From assembly GCA_024642365.1 (NCBI GenBank), contig JAHEBE010000003.1, forward strand, positions 1 to 39,754: a stretch of DNA of 39,754 bases. The letters run 5' to 3'. This document shows positions 8,067-17,080 of this stretch, in pieces (the first letter of the stretch is position 1; every line of letters begins with the position of its first letter). Origin of the DNA: Algoriphagus sp. (GTDB lineage: Bacteria > Bacteroidota > Bacteroidia > Cytophagales > Cyclobacteriaceae). A model generated the notes under the pieces. It did no database searches, was not told the DNA's origin, and saw nothing but the letters and a program-made list of their open reading frames with translations. Made by a program: the position numbers and the translations under genes.

Positions 8067-10673
8067 CTAGTTTTCAAACTTCTTTTTGATCTCATGCAGT
8101 TTTAACAATGCCTCAATCGGCGAAATCGAATTGATGTCAATTTTTTCGATCATTTCTTTGGCTTCCTTCATCTTAGGATCAAGCTCAAACATACTTAGCT
8201 GGTAGTTATTTTTAGGGACAGATTTCAAATTTTCTTTCCCCTTTTTTACCGATTTATCTTTTTCCAAATGAGCCATGATTTCCGCCGCTCGCAAAACAAT
8301 TGGGTTAGGCATGCCTGCCATTTGAGCGACATGGATTCCAAAGCTATGTTCACTTCCGCCGGCCTTAAGTTTACGCATGAAAATCACCTTGTCTCCCACT
8401 TCTTTTACCGAAACATTGAAATTTTTAATTTTTGGGAAATCCGCCGCAAGCTGGTTTAATTCATGGTAATGAGTGGCAAAAAGTGTTTTTGCTTTGAATG
8501 TGGGATGATTGTGTAAATATTCTACAATTGACCATGCTATTGAAACTCCATCGTAGGTAGAGGTCCCACGACCAATTTCATCCATAAGTACAAGGCTTCG
8601 GCCAGAAAGATTATTTAAAATACTTGCCGTTTCAGTCATTTCAACCATAAAGGTTGACTCACCTTTAGACAAATTATCCGAAGCTCCGACTCTGGTAAAA
8701 ACTTTATCTATGATGCCAATTCGGGCAAAAGAAGCTGGGACAAAAGAACCCATTTGAGCCATTAAAACGATTAACGCGGTCTGTCGAAGCAGGGCGGACT
8801 TTCCGGCCATATTTGGGCCTGTGATGATAATTATTTGCTGAGTGTCATTGTCCAAATAAATGTCATTTGGTACGTAATGCTCTCCTAGTGCTAATTGCTT
8901 TTCAATCACCGGGTGTCTTCCCTCTTTGATTTCAAGGGTTTCCGTTTCTGATAATTTTGGTCGAGAGTAATTGTTTGCTTTGGCAATAGTCGCAAAAGAA
9001 AGCAGGGCATCAAGGGTACCAAGAACTCTGGCATTTTGCTGAATTGGGATGACATATTGCGCTGTCTCCTCCACTAAAGCCTGAAAATATCGCTGCTCAA
9101 TCCCGACCATTTTTTCTTCAGCATTCAGAATCTTTTCTTCGTATTCTTTGAGCTCAGGAGTAATATACCGCTCCGCATTGACGAGCGTTTGCTTTCGAAT
9201 CCATTCTTCAGGCACTTTATCCTTGTGTGCATGGGTCACTTCTAAAAAGTATCCGAAAACTTTATTGAAGGCGATCTTTAAGGAAGAAATCCCTGTTTTT
9301 TCAATCTCCCTTTTCTGTATTCGTAATAAAAAATCTTTTCCAGAAGTAGCTAAACCACGATATTCATCTAATTCCTCATCCACCCCATCTTTGATTATTC
9401 CCCCTTGATGGGTGAGCATCGGAGCGTCTTCTTTAAGCTCTTTCTCTATTTTTTCCAGTAAAAACTCGCAAAGGTGTAGTTGGTCAGAAAGCTTTTTAAG
9501 GGTTGGATTTTGTTGGCTTTTGAGGAGATCCTTGATCGGCTTGGTGACCAACAATCCTTTTTTGATTTGGTTTACCTCGCGTGGATTAGCTCGGCCCACC
9601 ACCACCTTTGAGATCAAGCGCTCCAAATCTCCGATCAATTTCAGTGAGGCTAGTATTTCTTCAATTAAAGCTGGATTCTGAAAAAAGAAATCCACGACAT
9701 TTAATCTTTCCTCGATCTGGTTTTTCTCTTTTAAAGGCAAAACCAACCATTTTTTCATCATTCTTGAGCCCATCGGGGTAACCGTTCGATCAAGAATAGT
9801 AATCAATGGAACACCGCCTTCGTGCTGAGGAAAAACCAGTTCTAGATTACGAATCGTGAATTTATCCAGCCAGACATATTTCTCCTCTGCTATCCTGGAA
9901 ATCGAAGAAATATGCTGAATCTCTTTATGTTCGGTTTCCTCGAGGTAATACAAAATGGCACCTGCCGCAATAATTCCTGAATCCAAATCCTCAATCCCAA
10001 AACCCTTTAAATTGGCAGTACCAAAATGAGCTTTTAACTTTTCATAGGTGAAATCTTTCTGGAAAACCCAATCCTCACAATGAAAAGTGATGAATTCATC
10101 TTTGAGAATCTCAGCAGCTACTTTTTTGGCCGCTTTACTATAGATAATTTCTGAGGGGCCAAAGCTTTGAATCAACTTTTGCAGATAGGCCATTTTACCT
10201 TCTGCACACATAAACTCTCCTGTTGAAAGGTCCAAAAATGCAATCCCGTGTATTTCCTTTCCAAATTGGATTGACGCCAAATAGTTATTCTTTCGAGTAT
10301 CCAGCACTTGGTCGTTAAAGGATAAACCTGGAGTAACTAATTCGGTAACTCCTCTTTTGACAATCCCTTTCACTGATTTTGGATCTTCCAATTGATCACA
10401 GATCGCTACCCGATTTCCAGCACGAACTAATTTTGGCAAATAAGTATCTAGCGAATGGTGAGGAAAACCTGCAAGCTCAATATGGGAAGCAGATCCATTT
10501 GCTCGTTTGGTCAAGACAATGTCCAAAACTTTACTTGCTTTGATGGCATCTTCCCCGAAGGTCTCGTAAAAATCTCCCACACGAAAAAGCAGCAATGCTC
10601 CAGGATGTTTTGCCTTGATAGCATTGAATTGCTTCATTAGTGGAGTTTCTTTTCCGTCTTTTGATTTACTCAT
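8067..10673 (-). CDS. mutS: DNA mismatch repair protein MutS
   Basis: MutS binds mismatches and small loops and recruits MutL. The mismatch-reading Phe-x-Glu is at residues 35-37 (GDFYETFGEDA), so this is MutS1, not MutS2. The ABC-type ATPase is complete: Walker A GPNMAGKS (619-626), the STFMVEM segment, Walker B LMDEIGRGTSTYDG (about 696-709) and the FATHYHEL switch. At 868 residues the length is normal. The C-terminus has a clamp-binding-like segment (YQLSMFELD). The start is the ATG at 10673; divergent to it, 85 nt away, is the SpoU methyltransferase gene. Identification is secure. Confidence 0.98.
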   Translation of the reverse strand: MSKSKDGKETPLMKQFNAIKAKHPGALLLFRVGDFYETFGEDAIKASKVLDIVLTKRANGSASHIELAGFPHHSLDTYLPKLVRAGNRVAICDQLEDPKSVKGIVKRGVTELVTPGLSFNDQVLDTRKNNYLASIQFGKEIHGIAFLDLSTGEFMCAEGKMAYLQKLIQSFGPSEIIYSKAAKKVAAEILKDEFITFHCEDWVFQKDFTYEKLKAHFGTANLKGFGIEDLDSGIIAAGAILYYLEETEHKEIQHISSISRIAEEKYVWLDKFTIRNLELVFPQHEGGVPLITILDRTVTPMGSRMMKKWLVLPLKEKNQIEERLNVVDFFFQNPALIEEILASLKLIGDLERLISKVVVGRANPREVNQIKKGLLVTKPIKDLLKSQQNPTLKKLSDQLHLCEFLLEKIEKELKEDAPMLTHQGGIIKDGVDEELDEYRGLATSGKDFLLRIQKREIEKTGISSLKIAFNKVFGYFLEVTHAHKDKVPEEWIRKQTLVNAERYITPELKEYEEKILNAEEKMVGIEQRYFQALVEETAQYVIPIQQNARVLGTLDALLSFATIAKANNYSRPKLSETETLEIKEGRHPVIEKQLALGEHYVPNDIYLDNDTQQIIIITGPNMAGKSALLRQTALIVLMAQMGSFVPASFARIGIIDKVFTRVGASDNLSKGESTFMVEMTETASILNNLSGRSLVLMDEIGRGTSTYDGVSIAWSIVEYLHNHPTFKAKTLFATHYHELNQLAADFPKIKNFNVSVKEVGDKVIFMRKLKAGGSEHSFGIHVAQMAGMPNPIVLRAAEIMAHLEKDKSVKKGKENLKSVPKNNYQLSMFELDPKMKEAKEMIEKIDINSISPIEALLKLHEIKKKFEN

Positions 10674-10758
10674 GGGGAGGGAATGGCTTTTATTTCTGGG
10701 TAAAATTCTGGTGATTCAGGGCTCAAATTAATGCAATCAAAAAGGAGAACAAAAAGGG

Positions 10759-11292
10759 ATGAAAAAATTAAGCATGGAAGAACTCGAAAGACTATCTGTC
10801 CAAGAGTATAAAGCAATTGAAAAATCCCCATTGGTATTGGTATTGGATAATGTAAGAAGCCTAAATAACGTAGGCTCAGCTTTCCGAACCGGAGACGCTT
10901 TCCGGGTCGAAAAAATTTTCCTATGTGGGATAACCGGAACTCCCCCACACCGGGATATTCAAAAAACAGCGCTCGGCGCTACAGAATCTGTCACTTGGGA
11001 ATATGTTAACCATACCACTCTGGCAGTCGAAAAACTTAAAGAAGAGGGCTATACTATTTGTGCTTTGGAACAAGTCGATCGCTCCATTATGTTGAATGAA
11101 TTTGAGGCAAAGGCAGATGGAAAATATGCACTAATCTTCGGAAATGAAGTCTTTGGAGTAGAAGATGAAGTACTTCAAACCTGTGATTATGTCCTTGAAA
11201 TACCTCAAATGGGGACTAAGCATTCTCTAAACATCTCTGTTACTTTAGGAATAGCCGTCTGGGATTTTATGGTAAAAATGAAACAGTTTTAA
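10759..11292 (+). CDS. SpoU/TrmH-family RNA 2'-O-methyltransferase
   Basis: This is a trefoil-knot (SPOUT) methyltransferase that transfers a methyl group from S-adenosylmethionine to a ribose 2'-OH of tRNA or rRNA. Motif 1 is seen in LDNVRSLNNVGSAFRTGDAF (about residues 29-48), motif 2 in IFGNEVFGV and motif 3 in IPQMGTKHSLNISVTLGIA. At 177 residues it is a minimal catalytic domain without the N-terminal RNA-binding extension of RlmB. The exact RNA target cannot be read from the sequence. An AAGGAG Shine-Dalgarno lies about 12 nt before the ATG. Its stop codon overlaps that of the convergent secreted-protein gene. Confidence 0.9.
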   Translation: MKKLSMEELERLSVQEYKAIEKSPLVLVLDNVRSLNNVGSAFRTGDAFRVEKIFLCGITGTPPHRDIQKTALGATESVTWEYVNHTTLAVEKLKEEGYTICALEQVDRSIMLNEFEAKADGKYALIFGNEVFGVEDEVLQTCDYVLEIPQMGTKHSLNISVTLGIAVWDFMVKMKQF

Positions 11293-11702
11293 TTTTTTGA
11301 AAACCTGTACCGAATTCCAAAAGATCCTCTAAATAATGCACTATCATTAAATCCGATTATTGGCGCAGCTTCCATGTGAAAGCCAAAATCTTTTTGGTCG
11401 AAAGGATAAATATTCAAACCGACAGGAATCACAACTCCAGCAAAACTGCCTATTCTAGCTCCTAATCCTGCATAAAATTCAAAACTATTTTCTTTTTTGA
11501 GGATATAATTCCCTGCTAGTTCTAAAGATAAATCTTCAAAATATTGGTCTGTTCCCACTCGGAACTCTGGGATAAACCGCTCCCCAAATTGATAATTCAC
11601 GCCAAGGAAGGGAAGGTTACTTTGATGAAATGAAACGGTCGTTTGAGAAAAAACAGAAATTGAAAAGAATAGAAAATAAGCTAAAAAGAGTGTTTTTTTC
11701 AT
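11289..11702 (-). CDS. Small secreted outer-membrane-like protein, unknown function
   Basis: This is a 137-residue protein with a signal peptide (residues 1-19, ending VFSQ). The mature part shows alternating hydrophobic and polar residues in short strands rich in Gly, Phe and Tyr (GVNYQFGERF, FYAGLGARIG, GSFGIRYRF) and ends near an aromatic residue, as in small outer-membrane beta-barrels. No family is recognised. It follows the thioesterase gene after 27 nt on the same strand and may be the last gene of that operon. Its stop codon overlaps the stop of the convergent methyltransferase gene. Confidence 0.7.
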   Translation of the reverse strand: MKKTLFLAYFLFFSISVFSQTTVSFHQSNLPFLGVNYQFGERFIPEFRVGTDQYFEDLSLELAGNYILKKENSFEFYAGLGARIGSFAGVVIPVGLNIYPFDQKDFGFHMEAAPIIGFNDSALFRGSFGIRYRFSKN

Positions 11703-11729
11703 TTGTGTTAAATCAAGTTGTATAAAAGA

Positions 11730-12188
11730 TTAAAGTCCGAGGTCACTTAACTTAACATGTGTTTTTATCATATTACTAGAAGCTTTTGAGACTATTTTCC
11801 CAGACTCTTTAGCAATTACGGCCTCCCAATGGTTAAGGTTAGCCCCGGATCGAACTATCCTTGCTTCGACAATCACTTTTTCATCGAGTTTTGCAGCAGC
11901 CAAAAAATCAACATTTAAGTTAATCGAGCTCATCAAAAACTCAGATCCCAAAGTAAAATTAGCCATACCAATCACATCATCTAGCATCAAAGAAGAGATC
12001 CCCCCGTGAAGGATATTCCCGGGATTACAAAACTCTTTTCTAATCAAAAATTCAACTTTTGCATAGCCAAAATCTATGTCTAGTAGGGTGCCGGCAAGCC
12101 AGTTTCCTGCCGGTGAGGGTGTATTAGTTAGTTTTTGCCCCACAAAGGATTTAAAAAAGGCCAATCTAGGATTTATCTTATCTGTCAT
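11730..12188 (-). CDS. PaaI-like hotdog-fold thioesterase
   Basis: A 152-residue single hotdog domain. The signature GNILHGGISSLMLDDVIGMA (about residues 56-75) is the PaaI/YdiI-type helix with the conserved HGG and an acidic catalytic residue. Family members hydrolyse acyl-CoA or acyl-ACP thioesters, often aromatic or medium-chain; the substrate here is unknown. It starts 9 nt after the membrane-anchored unknown gene and belongs to the operon with the PLP decarboxylase and the SDR, which hints at side-product removal in the same small-molecule pathway. Confidence 0.85.
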   Translation of the reverse strand: MTDKINPRLAFFKSFVGQKLTNTPSPAGNWLAGTLLDIDFGYAKVEFLIRKEFCNPGNILHGGISSLMLDDVIGMANFTLGSEFLMSSINLNVDFLAAAKLDEKVIVEARIVRSGANLNHWEAVIAKESGKIVSKASSNMIKTHVKLSDLGL

Positions 12189-12197
12189 AAATTTTTG

Positions 12198-12782
12198 TTA
12201 TTGAGTCAATTCATTAAAATCTTCAAGTAGAGTCTTCCAAGCTTCGAGTTCATTAGGAGTATGCCAAATCTGGCTCCATCCTTTGCTTGATTTCATTTCA
12301 ATTTTATCTCCTGCTTGAATGGCGAGGTCCAAGATTTTAACATACCGAAGATGGTCCGACTTATTGCCATTTTCGAAACTGTGACTTATCTCTTTTCCCT
12401 CGGTGCTGATCCTAAGTATAAGTGGCCAATCGGAATTTACCGGCTCTAAATAAATATAAGATTCGTCTTTGGAAGGATTAATAATCAAATTAATATTCAA
12501 ACAGGGGTTATTCTGAGGGCATTCGATTCCTTTTATTCGGTAAATCTCCATACCCGCATCCTTTCGGAGTTCTCTATTGTAATGTATTGCACGGACATTT
12601 TTGAAATAAAGCCGTGCCGAACTAAGCATCCGAAAATCCTCGTCTTGGCCGGAGTTATTGGCTCTTTGATCATTAAAAAACGAAAAGAAGATTACCAGTA
12701 AAATAGAAACCAGCCCGAAAATTTTGATGATTTTAAGTAATTCAGGCGTAAAAACCGGGTCCGGTTTTATCGGTTTAACCAT
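12198..12782 (-). CDS. Membrane-anchored protein of unknown function
   Basis: A 194-residue protein with one N-terminal transmembrane segment (about residues 17-36, IIKIFGLVSILLVIFFSFF) and a mixed alpha/beta extracytoplasmic part. The sequence contains a Cys pair (GIECPQNNPC) that could form a disulfide. No domain is recognised. The ATG overlaps the last codons of the upstream PLP decarboxylase gene by 8 nt (A-ATG-GTTAA arrangement), so translation is probably coupled. Its operon position suggests a role tied to the decarboxylase, but that is only inference. Confidence 0.75.
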   Translation of the reverse strand: MVKPIKPDPVFTPELLKIIKIFGLVSILLVIFFSFFNDQRANNSGQDEDFRMLSSARLYFKNVRAIHYNRELRKDAGMEIYRIKGIECPQNNPCLNINLIINPSKDESYIYLEPVNSDWPLILRISTEGKEISHSFENGNKSDHLRYVKILDLAIQAGDKIEMKSSKGWSQIWHTPNELEAWKTLLEDFNELTQ

Positions 12783-14214
12783 TTGTGCTGATTGATTCTT
12801 TTTTGATTTCTTCGAGTTTGCTCATCAGTAAACTCCAGGCATTTTCAATATGTTTTTCACTGACATCAGTTTGCCCAATCACCCACCGGATTACAAATTT
12901 CCCATCTAATTTTGTATGAGAGAAAAATGCTTTTCCTGTTGCGTTTACCTGATTCATCCAGCTTTCATTGTGTCGGTTTTCATCTGCTAGCTGAAGATTT
13001 GTGGAATGAAACCTGAAACAAATCGTATTGAAATTAACAGGCGCAAGTATTTCAAGATCTGGATTAGACAAAATGAGTTTCTCTGCTGTTTTAGCTAAAC
13101 TCATGTGATTTCTTAGCTTTTCCCGAATTCCTTCCAGGCCATAGCTCCGAATCACAAACCACAATTTTAATGCTCTAAAGCGCCTTCCCAAAGGAATACC
13201 CCAGTCCCGATAGTTATTTACCTCTTCATCCAAATCGGTTTTGAGGTATTCAGGAGTCATGGAAAATGTATTGACCAAATACCTTGGTTCCTTCAAGTAC
13301 ATGATGGTACAGTCAAAATTGGTAAACATCCACTTATGTGGATTAAACACATAGCTGTCTGCTAATTCGTGACCTTGAATCAATCCTTGATATTCCGGCA
13401 ATAAAAGCGCTGTGCCCGCAAAAGCGGCATCAATGTGATGCCAAATACCAAATTCATGACAAATTGCGGAGATCTCTTTAATTGGATCCACCGCAGTAGA
13501 ACTTGTCGTTCCTAAAGCCGACACCACACAAAGTGGTTTAAACCCTTTGGCAATGTCCTCTTTGATTGCCAAAGAGAGTTCCTCCGGAATCATTGCAAAG
13601 TTATGATCTACCGGAATTCTCACGAGATTTGAAACTCCTATTCCAGCAATTTTCAAACCCTTGTCAATAGACGAGTGAACGTGTGCTGAGGAATAAACAC
13701 GAAAAACTTCTTTTCCAGAATATCCATTTTCATTTACCTGAAAGTTTGTTACCCTTTCTCGTGCGGTCAATATTGCACTTAAAGTAGCCGTACTAGCTGT
13801 ATCGTGTATGCAGCCTTTCCAACTAGAATCAATCCCTTTTGCATCTCTAAGCCAATCACAAACCCGCTCCTCTAGTTCGGTTGCAGCAGGGGAGGTAATC
13901 CAAGACATGCACTGCGCTCCTAAGGTTGACATGAGCATTTCTGCTAGAATAGAAGGTTCAGAATTGTTGGCTGGGAAATAGGCAAAAAATGATGGGTGCT
14001 GCCAATGGGTCATACCAGGGACGATTATTTCCTTAAAGTCCTCCATAATTTGATCGAAGGACTCTGGTTTTTCTGGTGGGCTTAGTGGAAGTTGATCCAG
14101 GATTTCTCGAGGGGCTATTCCGGGTGTTACACGATAGTTCTCTTTTTGCTCCAAGTAATCCGCCATCCAATCCACAAGCTCGTGAGCCCTTTTCCTAAAT
14201 TCTGATTTTTCCAT
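12775..14214 (-). CDS. PLP-dependent group II decarboxylase (aromatic L-amino acid decarboxylase type)
   Basis: A fold-type I pyridoxal-phosphate enzyme of 479 residues that decarboxylates amino acids, most likely aromatic ones. The PLP lysine lies in NPHKWMFTNFDCT; the ring-stacking histidine in VHSSIDKGLKIAG; the aspartate that pairs with the pyridine nitrogen in HIDAAFAGTA; HWQHPSFFAYFPAN is the substrate-side signature of the AADC family. Length matches eukaryotic-type AADC and bacterial homologues. Some relatives are aldehyde synthases, so the product (amine or aldehyde) cannot be fixed from sequence. It follows the SDR gene by 6 nt and overlaps the next gene. Confidence 0.9.
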   Translation of the reverse strand: MEKSEFRKRAHELVDWMADYLEQKENYRVTPGIAPREILDQLPLSPPEKPESFDQIMEDFKEIIVPGMTHWQHPSFFAYFPANNSEPSILAEMLMSTLGAQCMSWITSPAATELEERVCDWLRDAKGIDSSWKGCIHDTASTATLSAILTARERVTNFQVNENGYSGKEVFRVYSSAHVHSSIDKGLKIAGIGVSNLVRIPVDHNFAMIPEELSLAIKEDIAKGFKPLCVVSALGTTSSTAVDPIKEISAICHEFGIWHHIDAAFAGTALLLPEYQGLIQGHELADSYVFNPHKWMFTNFDCTIMYLKEPRYLVNTFSMTPEYLKTDLDEEVNNYRDWGIPLGRRFRALKLWFVIRSYGLEGIREKLRNHMSLAKTAEKLILSNPDLEILAPVNFNTICFRFHSTNLQLADENRHNESWMNQVNATGKAFFSHTKLDGKFVIRWVIGQTDVSEKHIENAWSLLMSKLEEIKKESISTNG

Positions 14215-14220
14215 TTTTAT

Positions 14221-14979
14221 TTATCGAACGTAAGATGCAGCATTGATATCAATTGTGGCTCCTGTGGCATGATCCGCAAGACCTGAACAAAGCAAGGTTA
14301 CCATAGGCGCAATATCCTCAGGCTCCGTCAGTGAGGACAATGCGATGTCATTCAACGCGAAATCTTCCCCATATTCTGAAAGGATTTCATTTGCCATATC
14401 TGTGCGGGTAAAGCCTGGGGCTATTAGGAACGCTTTTATTCCCTGCTTTCCATAGTGTCTGGCAATAGTTCGAGTAATGCTTACAATCGCGCCTTTTGAT
14501 GCTGCATACGCGATATAATCCGTAGTGTCTCCTCTGAAAGCTGCTCTCGAGGAAATATTGATGATTCTTCCGTTTTTCTGGTGTTTAGCCTGATCTACAA
14601 ATTCCTTACATAGAATCGCCAATGCTGTAGTGTTAACTGCAAGCGTTTCATCCCAAATATTCACCCATTCTTTCGTTGGTAAATTATCTGAAGCAGATTT
14701 GGCAATGCCTGCATTATTTACAATAGAGGAAATGGGGCCATATTTTTCTACTAACCGAGGAATATAGCCTATAACTTCATCTGAATTGGACAGGTCACAG
14801 GGTTCTAGGAATCCAGGAGTTGCAAATTCTTTTAGAAGTAAAGATGCCTCTTCTAAATTTTTGTTGAAATGAATGATAACGGTCGCACCTGATTCCGAAA
14901 GCTGTTTAGCGATTGCTCTTCCAATGCCGCGTGAGGCCCCGGTAACAAGAATTGTATGGTCTTTTAAAGAAATGTTCAT
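14221..14979 (-). CDS. FabG-like short-chain dehydrogenase/reductase
   Basis: A classical SDR of 252 residues. The NAD(P)-binding TGASRGIGRAIA motif is at residues 14-25, NNAG follows near 89, and the catalytic Ser and YxxxK are in INISSRAAFRG and YIAYAASKGAIVS. The arginine after the first glycine of the cofactor loop favours NADPH. It resembles 3-oxoacyl-ACP reductases, but it sits outside a fatty-acid synthesis cluster and heads an operon with a PLP decarboxylase and a thioesterase, so its substrate may be different. No gene symbol is justified. Confidence 0.88.
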   Translation of the reverse strand: MNISLKDHTILVTGASRGIGRAIAKQLSESGATVIIHFNKNLEEASLLLKEFATPGFLEPCDLSNSDEVIGYIPRLVEKYGPISSIVNNAGIAKSASDNLPTKEWVNIWDETLAVNTTALAILCKEFVDQAKHQKNGRIINISSRAAFRGDTTDYIAYAASKGAIVSITRTIARHYGKQGIKAFLIAPGFTRTDMANEILSEYGEDFALNDIALSSLTEPEDIAPMVTLLCSGLADHATGATIDINAASYVR

Positions 14980-15053
14980 CAGAATTCGTGATTTTAAAAA
15001 GACAATTTAAATCGTCCGCTTTTCTCTTTTATGCTCTGTTAAATGTACCATTT

Positions 15054-15590
15054 CTAAATTTTAACCTGTTGTAAACCTGGTAATTGGACATGGCCTAAAT
15101 GATGCATCCCATGCCATGCATACATTAACGCCACTTCTCCCAGTGTTTGCGAGCGTTTCTTTTCTGGATGATAAAAGGTTTTTTCAAAATCATCCGCCCT
15201 CATTGAATTCAGAAGCACTCCCCACTTGTAATGAACTGCCTCAATGATTGCTAATGAAGAATCAATTTCCAGCTTTGAGTCAGGTAGATCCGCCCAAGCC
15301 GCTTCATCATAACCCTTCACTGTCGGATTATCCTCTGTTAGCGCCAATTTATATCGGATAAACGCATTCATGTGACTATCTGAAATATGGTGAATCACCT
15401 GTTTGATCGTCCATCCACCTGGTCTATAGGGTGTAGCTAAATATTTTTCGTCTTTATCCGCAAGTGCAGACTTTAGATATTTTGGAAATTGGATCAAGTA
15501 ATCCACCGCCTCTTTGATTTGGTTTGAATCGATGGAATTAGGCACAACAAATCTTCCAACTGGGTATTTTAAATGTTCGATGTCTATCAT
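15054..15590 (-). CDS. DinB-family protein, YfiT/BstA-like putative metal-dependent transferase
   Basis: A 178-residue four-helix-bundle protein. The three-histidine metal site typical of the family is visible as KQVIHHISDSHMNAFIR (about residues 65-80) and WHGMHHLGHV (near 162-171). The opening LKYPVGRF and the PYRPGGWT segment are characteristic of the YfiT subgroup; in Firmicutes the relative BstA acts as a thiol (bacillithiol) S-transferase. Whether this organism uses bacillithiol is not shown here. The start is 4 nt after the comF-like stop, so the two genes form an operon. Confidence 0.85.
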   Translation of the reverse strand: MIDIEHLKYPVGRFVVPNSIDSNQIKEAVDYLIQFPKYLKSALADKDEKYLATPYRPGGWTIKQVIHHISDSHMNAFIRYKLALTEDNPTVKGYDEAAWADLPDSKLEIDSSLAIIEAVHYKWGVLLNSMRADDFEKTFYHPEKKRSQTLGEVALMYAWHGMHHLGHVQLPGLQQVKI

Positions 15591-15594
15591 AGTA

Positions 15595-16290
15595 TTATTT
15601 GCCTCCGGCTGCTAATGTTACCAAATCTACTGTTTTTGCCTTATTTGCCAATAATACATTCGCACAAGCACACATAGTTGCTCCTGTAGTCAGCACATCA
15701 TCCACGAGCATAATTCGATGATTTTCAATTGTCAAAGCTGGACAAAGCTGGAAAACATCATCAACATTAGACATTCGTTCAAGCCGACTTTTCTTCGTTT
15801 GAGTCTCTGTAAACTTTTTTCTTTCCAAGGCATTTTGAAGTGGGATATTCAATGCCTCACTGATTCCAAGCCCAAATTGTTCACTTTGGTTATAGCCTCT
15901 TCGTTTTAATTTAAGTGGGTGCAATGGAACAGGTACAATTAAAGTCCATTCCCCTGAATAATTACTTTCCAATAATAACCTTCCATATTTCAAGCCCAAC
16001 TCTCTTGCTAATTGAGGATTGTTTTTATATTTCAATTTGTGAAGGATTCTTTGACTGTTCCCTTCTTTCGTAAATTTCAAATAGGCCATCGCCTTTCCGA
16101 CATCACTAAGTCCTCTGATTTTATCGGTTAGGTCATTATCATTTGACCTTAAGTGATAACTGGTTACTGGCAATGTTCCAGCACAAATCGAACAAAGGCA
16201 TTTTTCATAATCAAAAAGCGTCCTTCCACATAAATCGCAGTTTCGTGGAAAAATTAAATCCAAAAAATCTTTAACAAAAAATAAACGCAT
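15595..16290 (-). CDS. ComF-family amidophosphoribosyltransferase-like protein
   Basis: A 231-residue protein with an N-terminal zinc-binding cysteine cluster (NCDLCGRTLFDYEKCLCSIC, about residues 18-37) and a C-terminal type I phosphoribosyltransferase domain with the PRPP loop IMLVDDVLTTGATM. The pattern VPVPLHPLKLKRRGYNQSEQ is diagnostic of the ComF/GntX family, linked to DNA uptake during natural transformation and to DNA or carbon use in other species. No competence genes lie next to it. It starts the minus-strand block at a divergent junction with the AhpD-like gene. Confidence 0.9.
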   Translation of the reverse strand: MRLFFVKDFLDLIFPRNCDLCGRTLFDYEKCLCSICAGTLPVTSYHLRSNDNDLTDKIRGLSDVGKAMAYLKFTKEGNSQRILHKLKYKNNPQLARELGLKYGRLLLESNYSGEWTLIVPVPLHPLKLKRRGYNQSEQFGLGISEALNIPLQNALERKKFTETQTKKSRLERMSNVDDVFQLCPALTIENHRIMLVDDVLTTGATMCACANVLLANKAKTVDLVTLAAGGK

Positions 16291-16333
16291 CGCTAAAAAG
16301 TCTTGTTGTAGTCTCCTAAGGATATATTCGTGG

Positions 16334-16341
16334 TATATTTG
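16334..16341 (+). promoter_or_regulatory. Candidate -7 element for the 16.4-21.5 kb gene block
   Basis: TATATTTG matches the Bacteroidota -7 consensus TAnnTTTG and lies 30 nt before the AhpD-like start codon. No TTG is at the ideal 19-nt distance (the nearest gap is 25 nt), so the call is tentative. Two imperfect copies of a GTAGTCcTAAG-like sequence flank it. Confidence 0.4.
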
Positions 16342-16371
16342 TAGTCCTAAGTTTCCTAAACTGTTAATTTA

Positions 16372-16716
16372 ATGAATCTTATAGAAGAATTCAACGCGTA
16401 TCGCAGCAAAATGAACGATAGTATCATGGCTGCAGATAATAAAGTACTAAAGCGTTTTTTCAATTTAGATACCAACGCATATGCTGAAGGGGAGATAGAT
16501 GTAAAAACCAAAGAAATGATTGGTTTGGCCTGCTCCATGGTTTTAAGATGCGATGATTGCATCAAATACCATTTGGGAAAGTGTTATGAAGCTAAACTAA
16601 CAAAGTCTGAAATTTTCGAAGTTTTTTCTATCGCTACCCTCATTGGAGGGTCTATTGTAATCCCTCATTTAAGAAGGGCTACAGAATATTGGGAAGAATT
16701 GGAAAAAGATAGCTGA
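16372..16716 (+). CDS. Carboxymuconolactone decarboxylase/AhpD-like protein
   Basis: A 114-residue all-helical protein of the CMD/AhpD family. The redox signature CDDCIKYHLGKC (about residues 62-73) has the CxxC pair followed by the conserved histidine, as in AhpD-like alkylhydroperoxidases that pass electrons to peroxiredoxins. The catalytic role here is inferred; no ahpC is in the window. The next gene starts 1 nt after its stop codon, suggesting one transcript with the unknown protein and exonuclease III. Confidence 0.88.
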   Translation: MNLIEEFNAYRSKMNDSIMAADNKVLKRFFNLDTNAYAEGEIDVKTKEMIGLACSMVLRCDDCIKYHLGKCYEAKLTKSEIFEVFSIATLIGGSIVIPHLRRATEYWEELEKDS

Positions 16717-16717
16717 A

Positions 16718-17077
16718 ATGAAAAGAGATCTTGAACTGGAAAAACGTTGGTCCAAATTACTAGATGGGCTAAAAGAAACGATTGGAAAAAAACCTGCCGA
16801 CTTAAATGGCGTTCTTTTTCTTATTGGGGTTCAAGAACTTGGCCAGGGAACAAAAATATTCAGCAAAGAACAAAAGCAGGATTTAATGCACATCGCAATT
16901 TGTAAAGTGCTAAGTTTTGCTGGGTTTTATGAATTAGATTTTGTGGACCAAGATGGATGGCCACATTGGCTATTAATAAAAGAACTCCCAAATTTTGACA
17001 TACTTGAACAAGAAAAACTTCTCAAAATTCAAGTTTTAGAATACTTTGAAAAAGAATATCAAATCGAAATCAATTAG
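16718..17077 (+). CDS. Conserved-looking small protein of unknown function
   Basis: A 119-residue soluble protein without signal peptide or membrane segment. It is rich in Leu, Lys and Glu, with predicted helices at both ends and a short aromatic central stretch (FAGFYELDFVDQDGWPHW). No domain or motif is recognised. It is packed between the AhpD-like gene (1 nt) and the exonuclease III gene (3 nt), which supports it being a real, cotranslated gene. Confidence 0.75.
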   Translation: MKRDLELEKRWSKLLDGLKETIGKKPADLNGVLFLIGVQELGQGTKIFSKEQKQDLMHIAICKVLSFAGFYELDFVDQDGWPHWLLIKELPNFDILEQEKLLKIQVLEYFEKEYQIEIN

Positions 17078-17080
17078 CCA

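Noticed and set aside
16291-16371. Divergent junction as alternative replication origin
   Set aside because: Only 81 nt, with no DnaA box and no long AT tract; gene orientation alone is weaker evidence than the box cluster at 23.2-23.7 kb.
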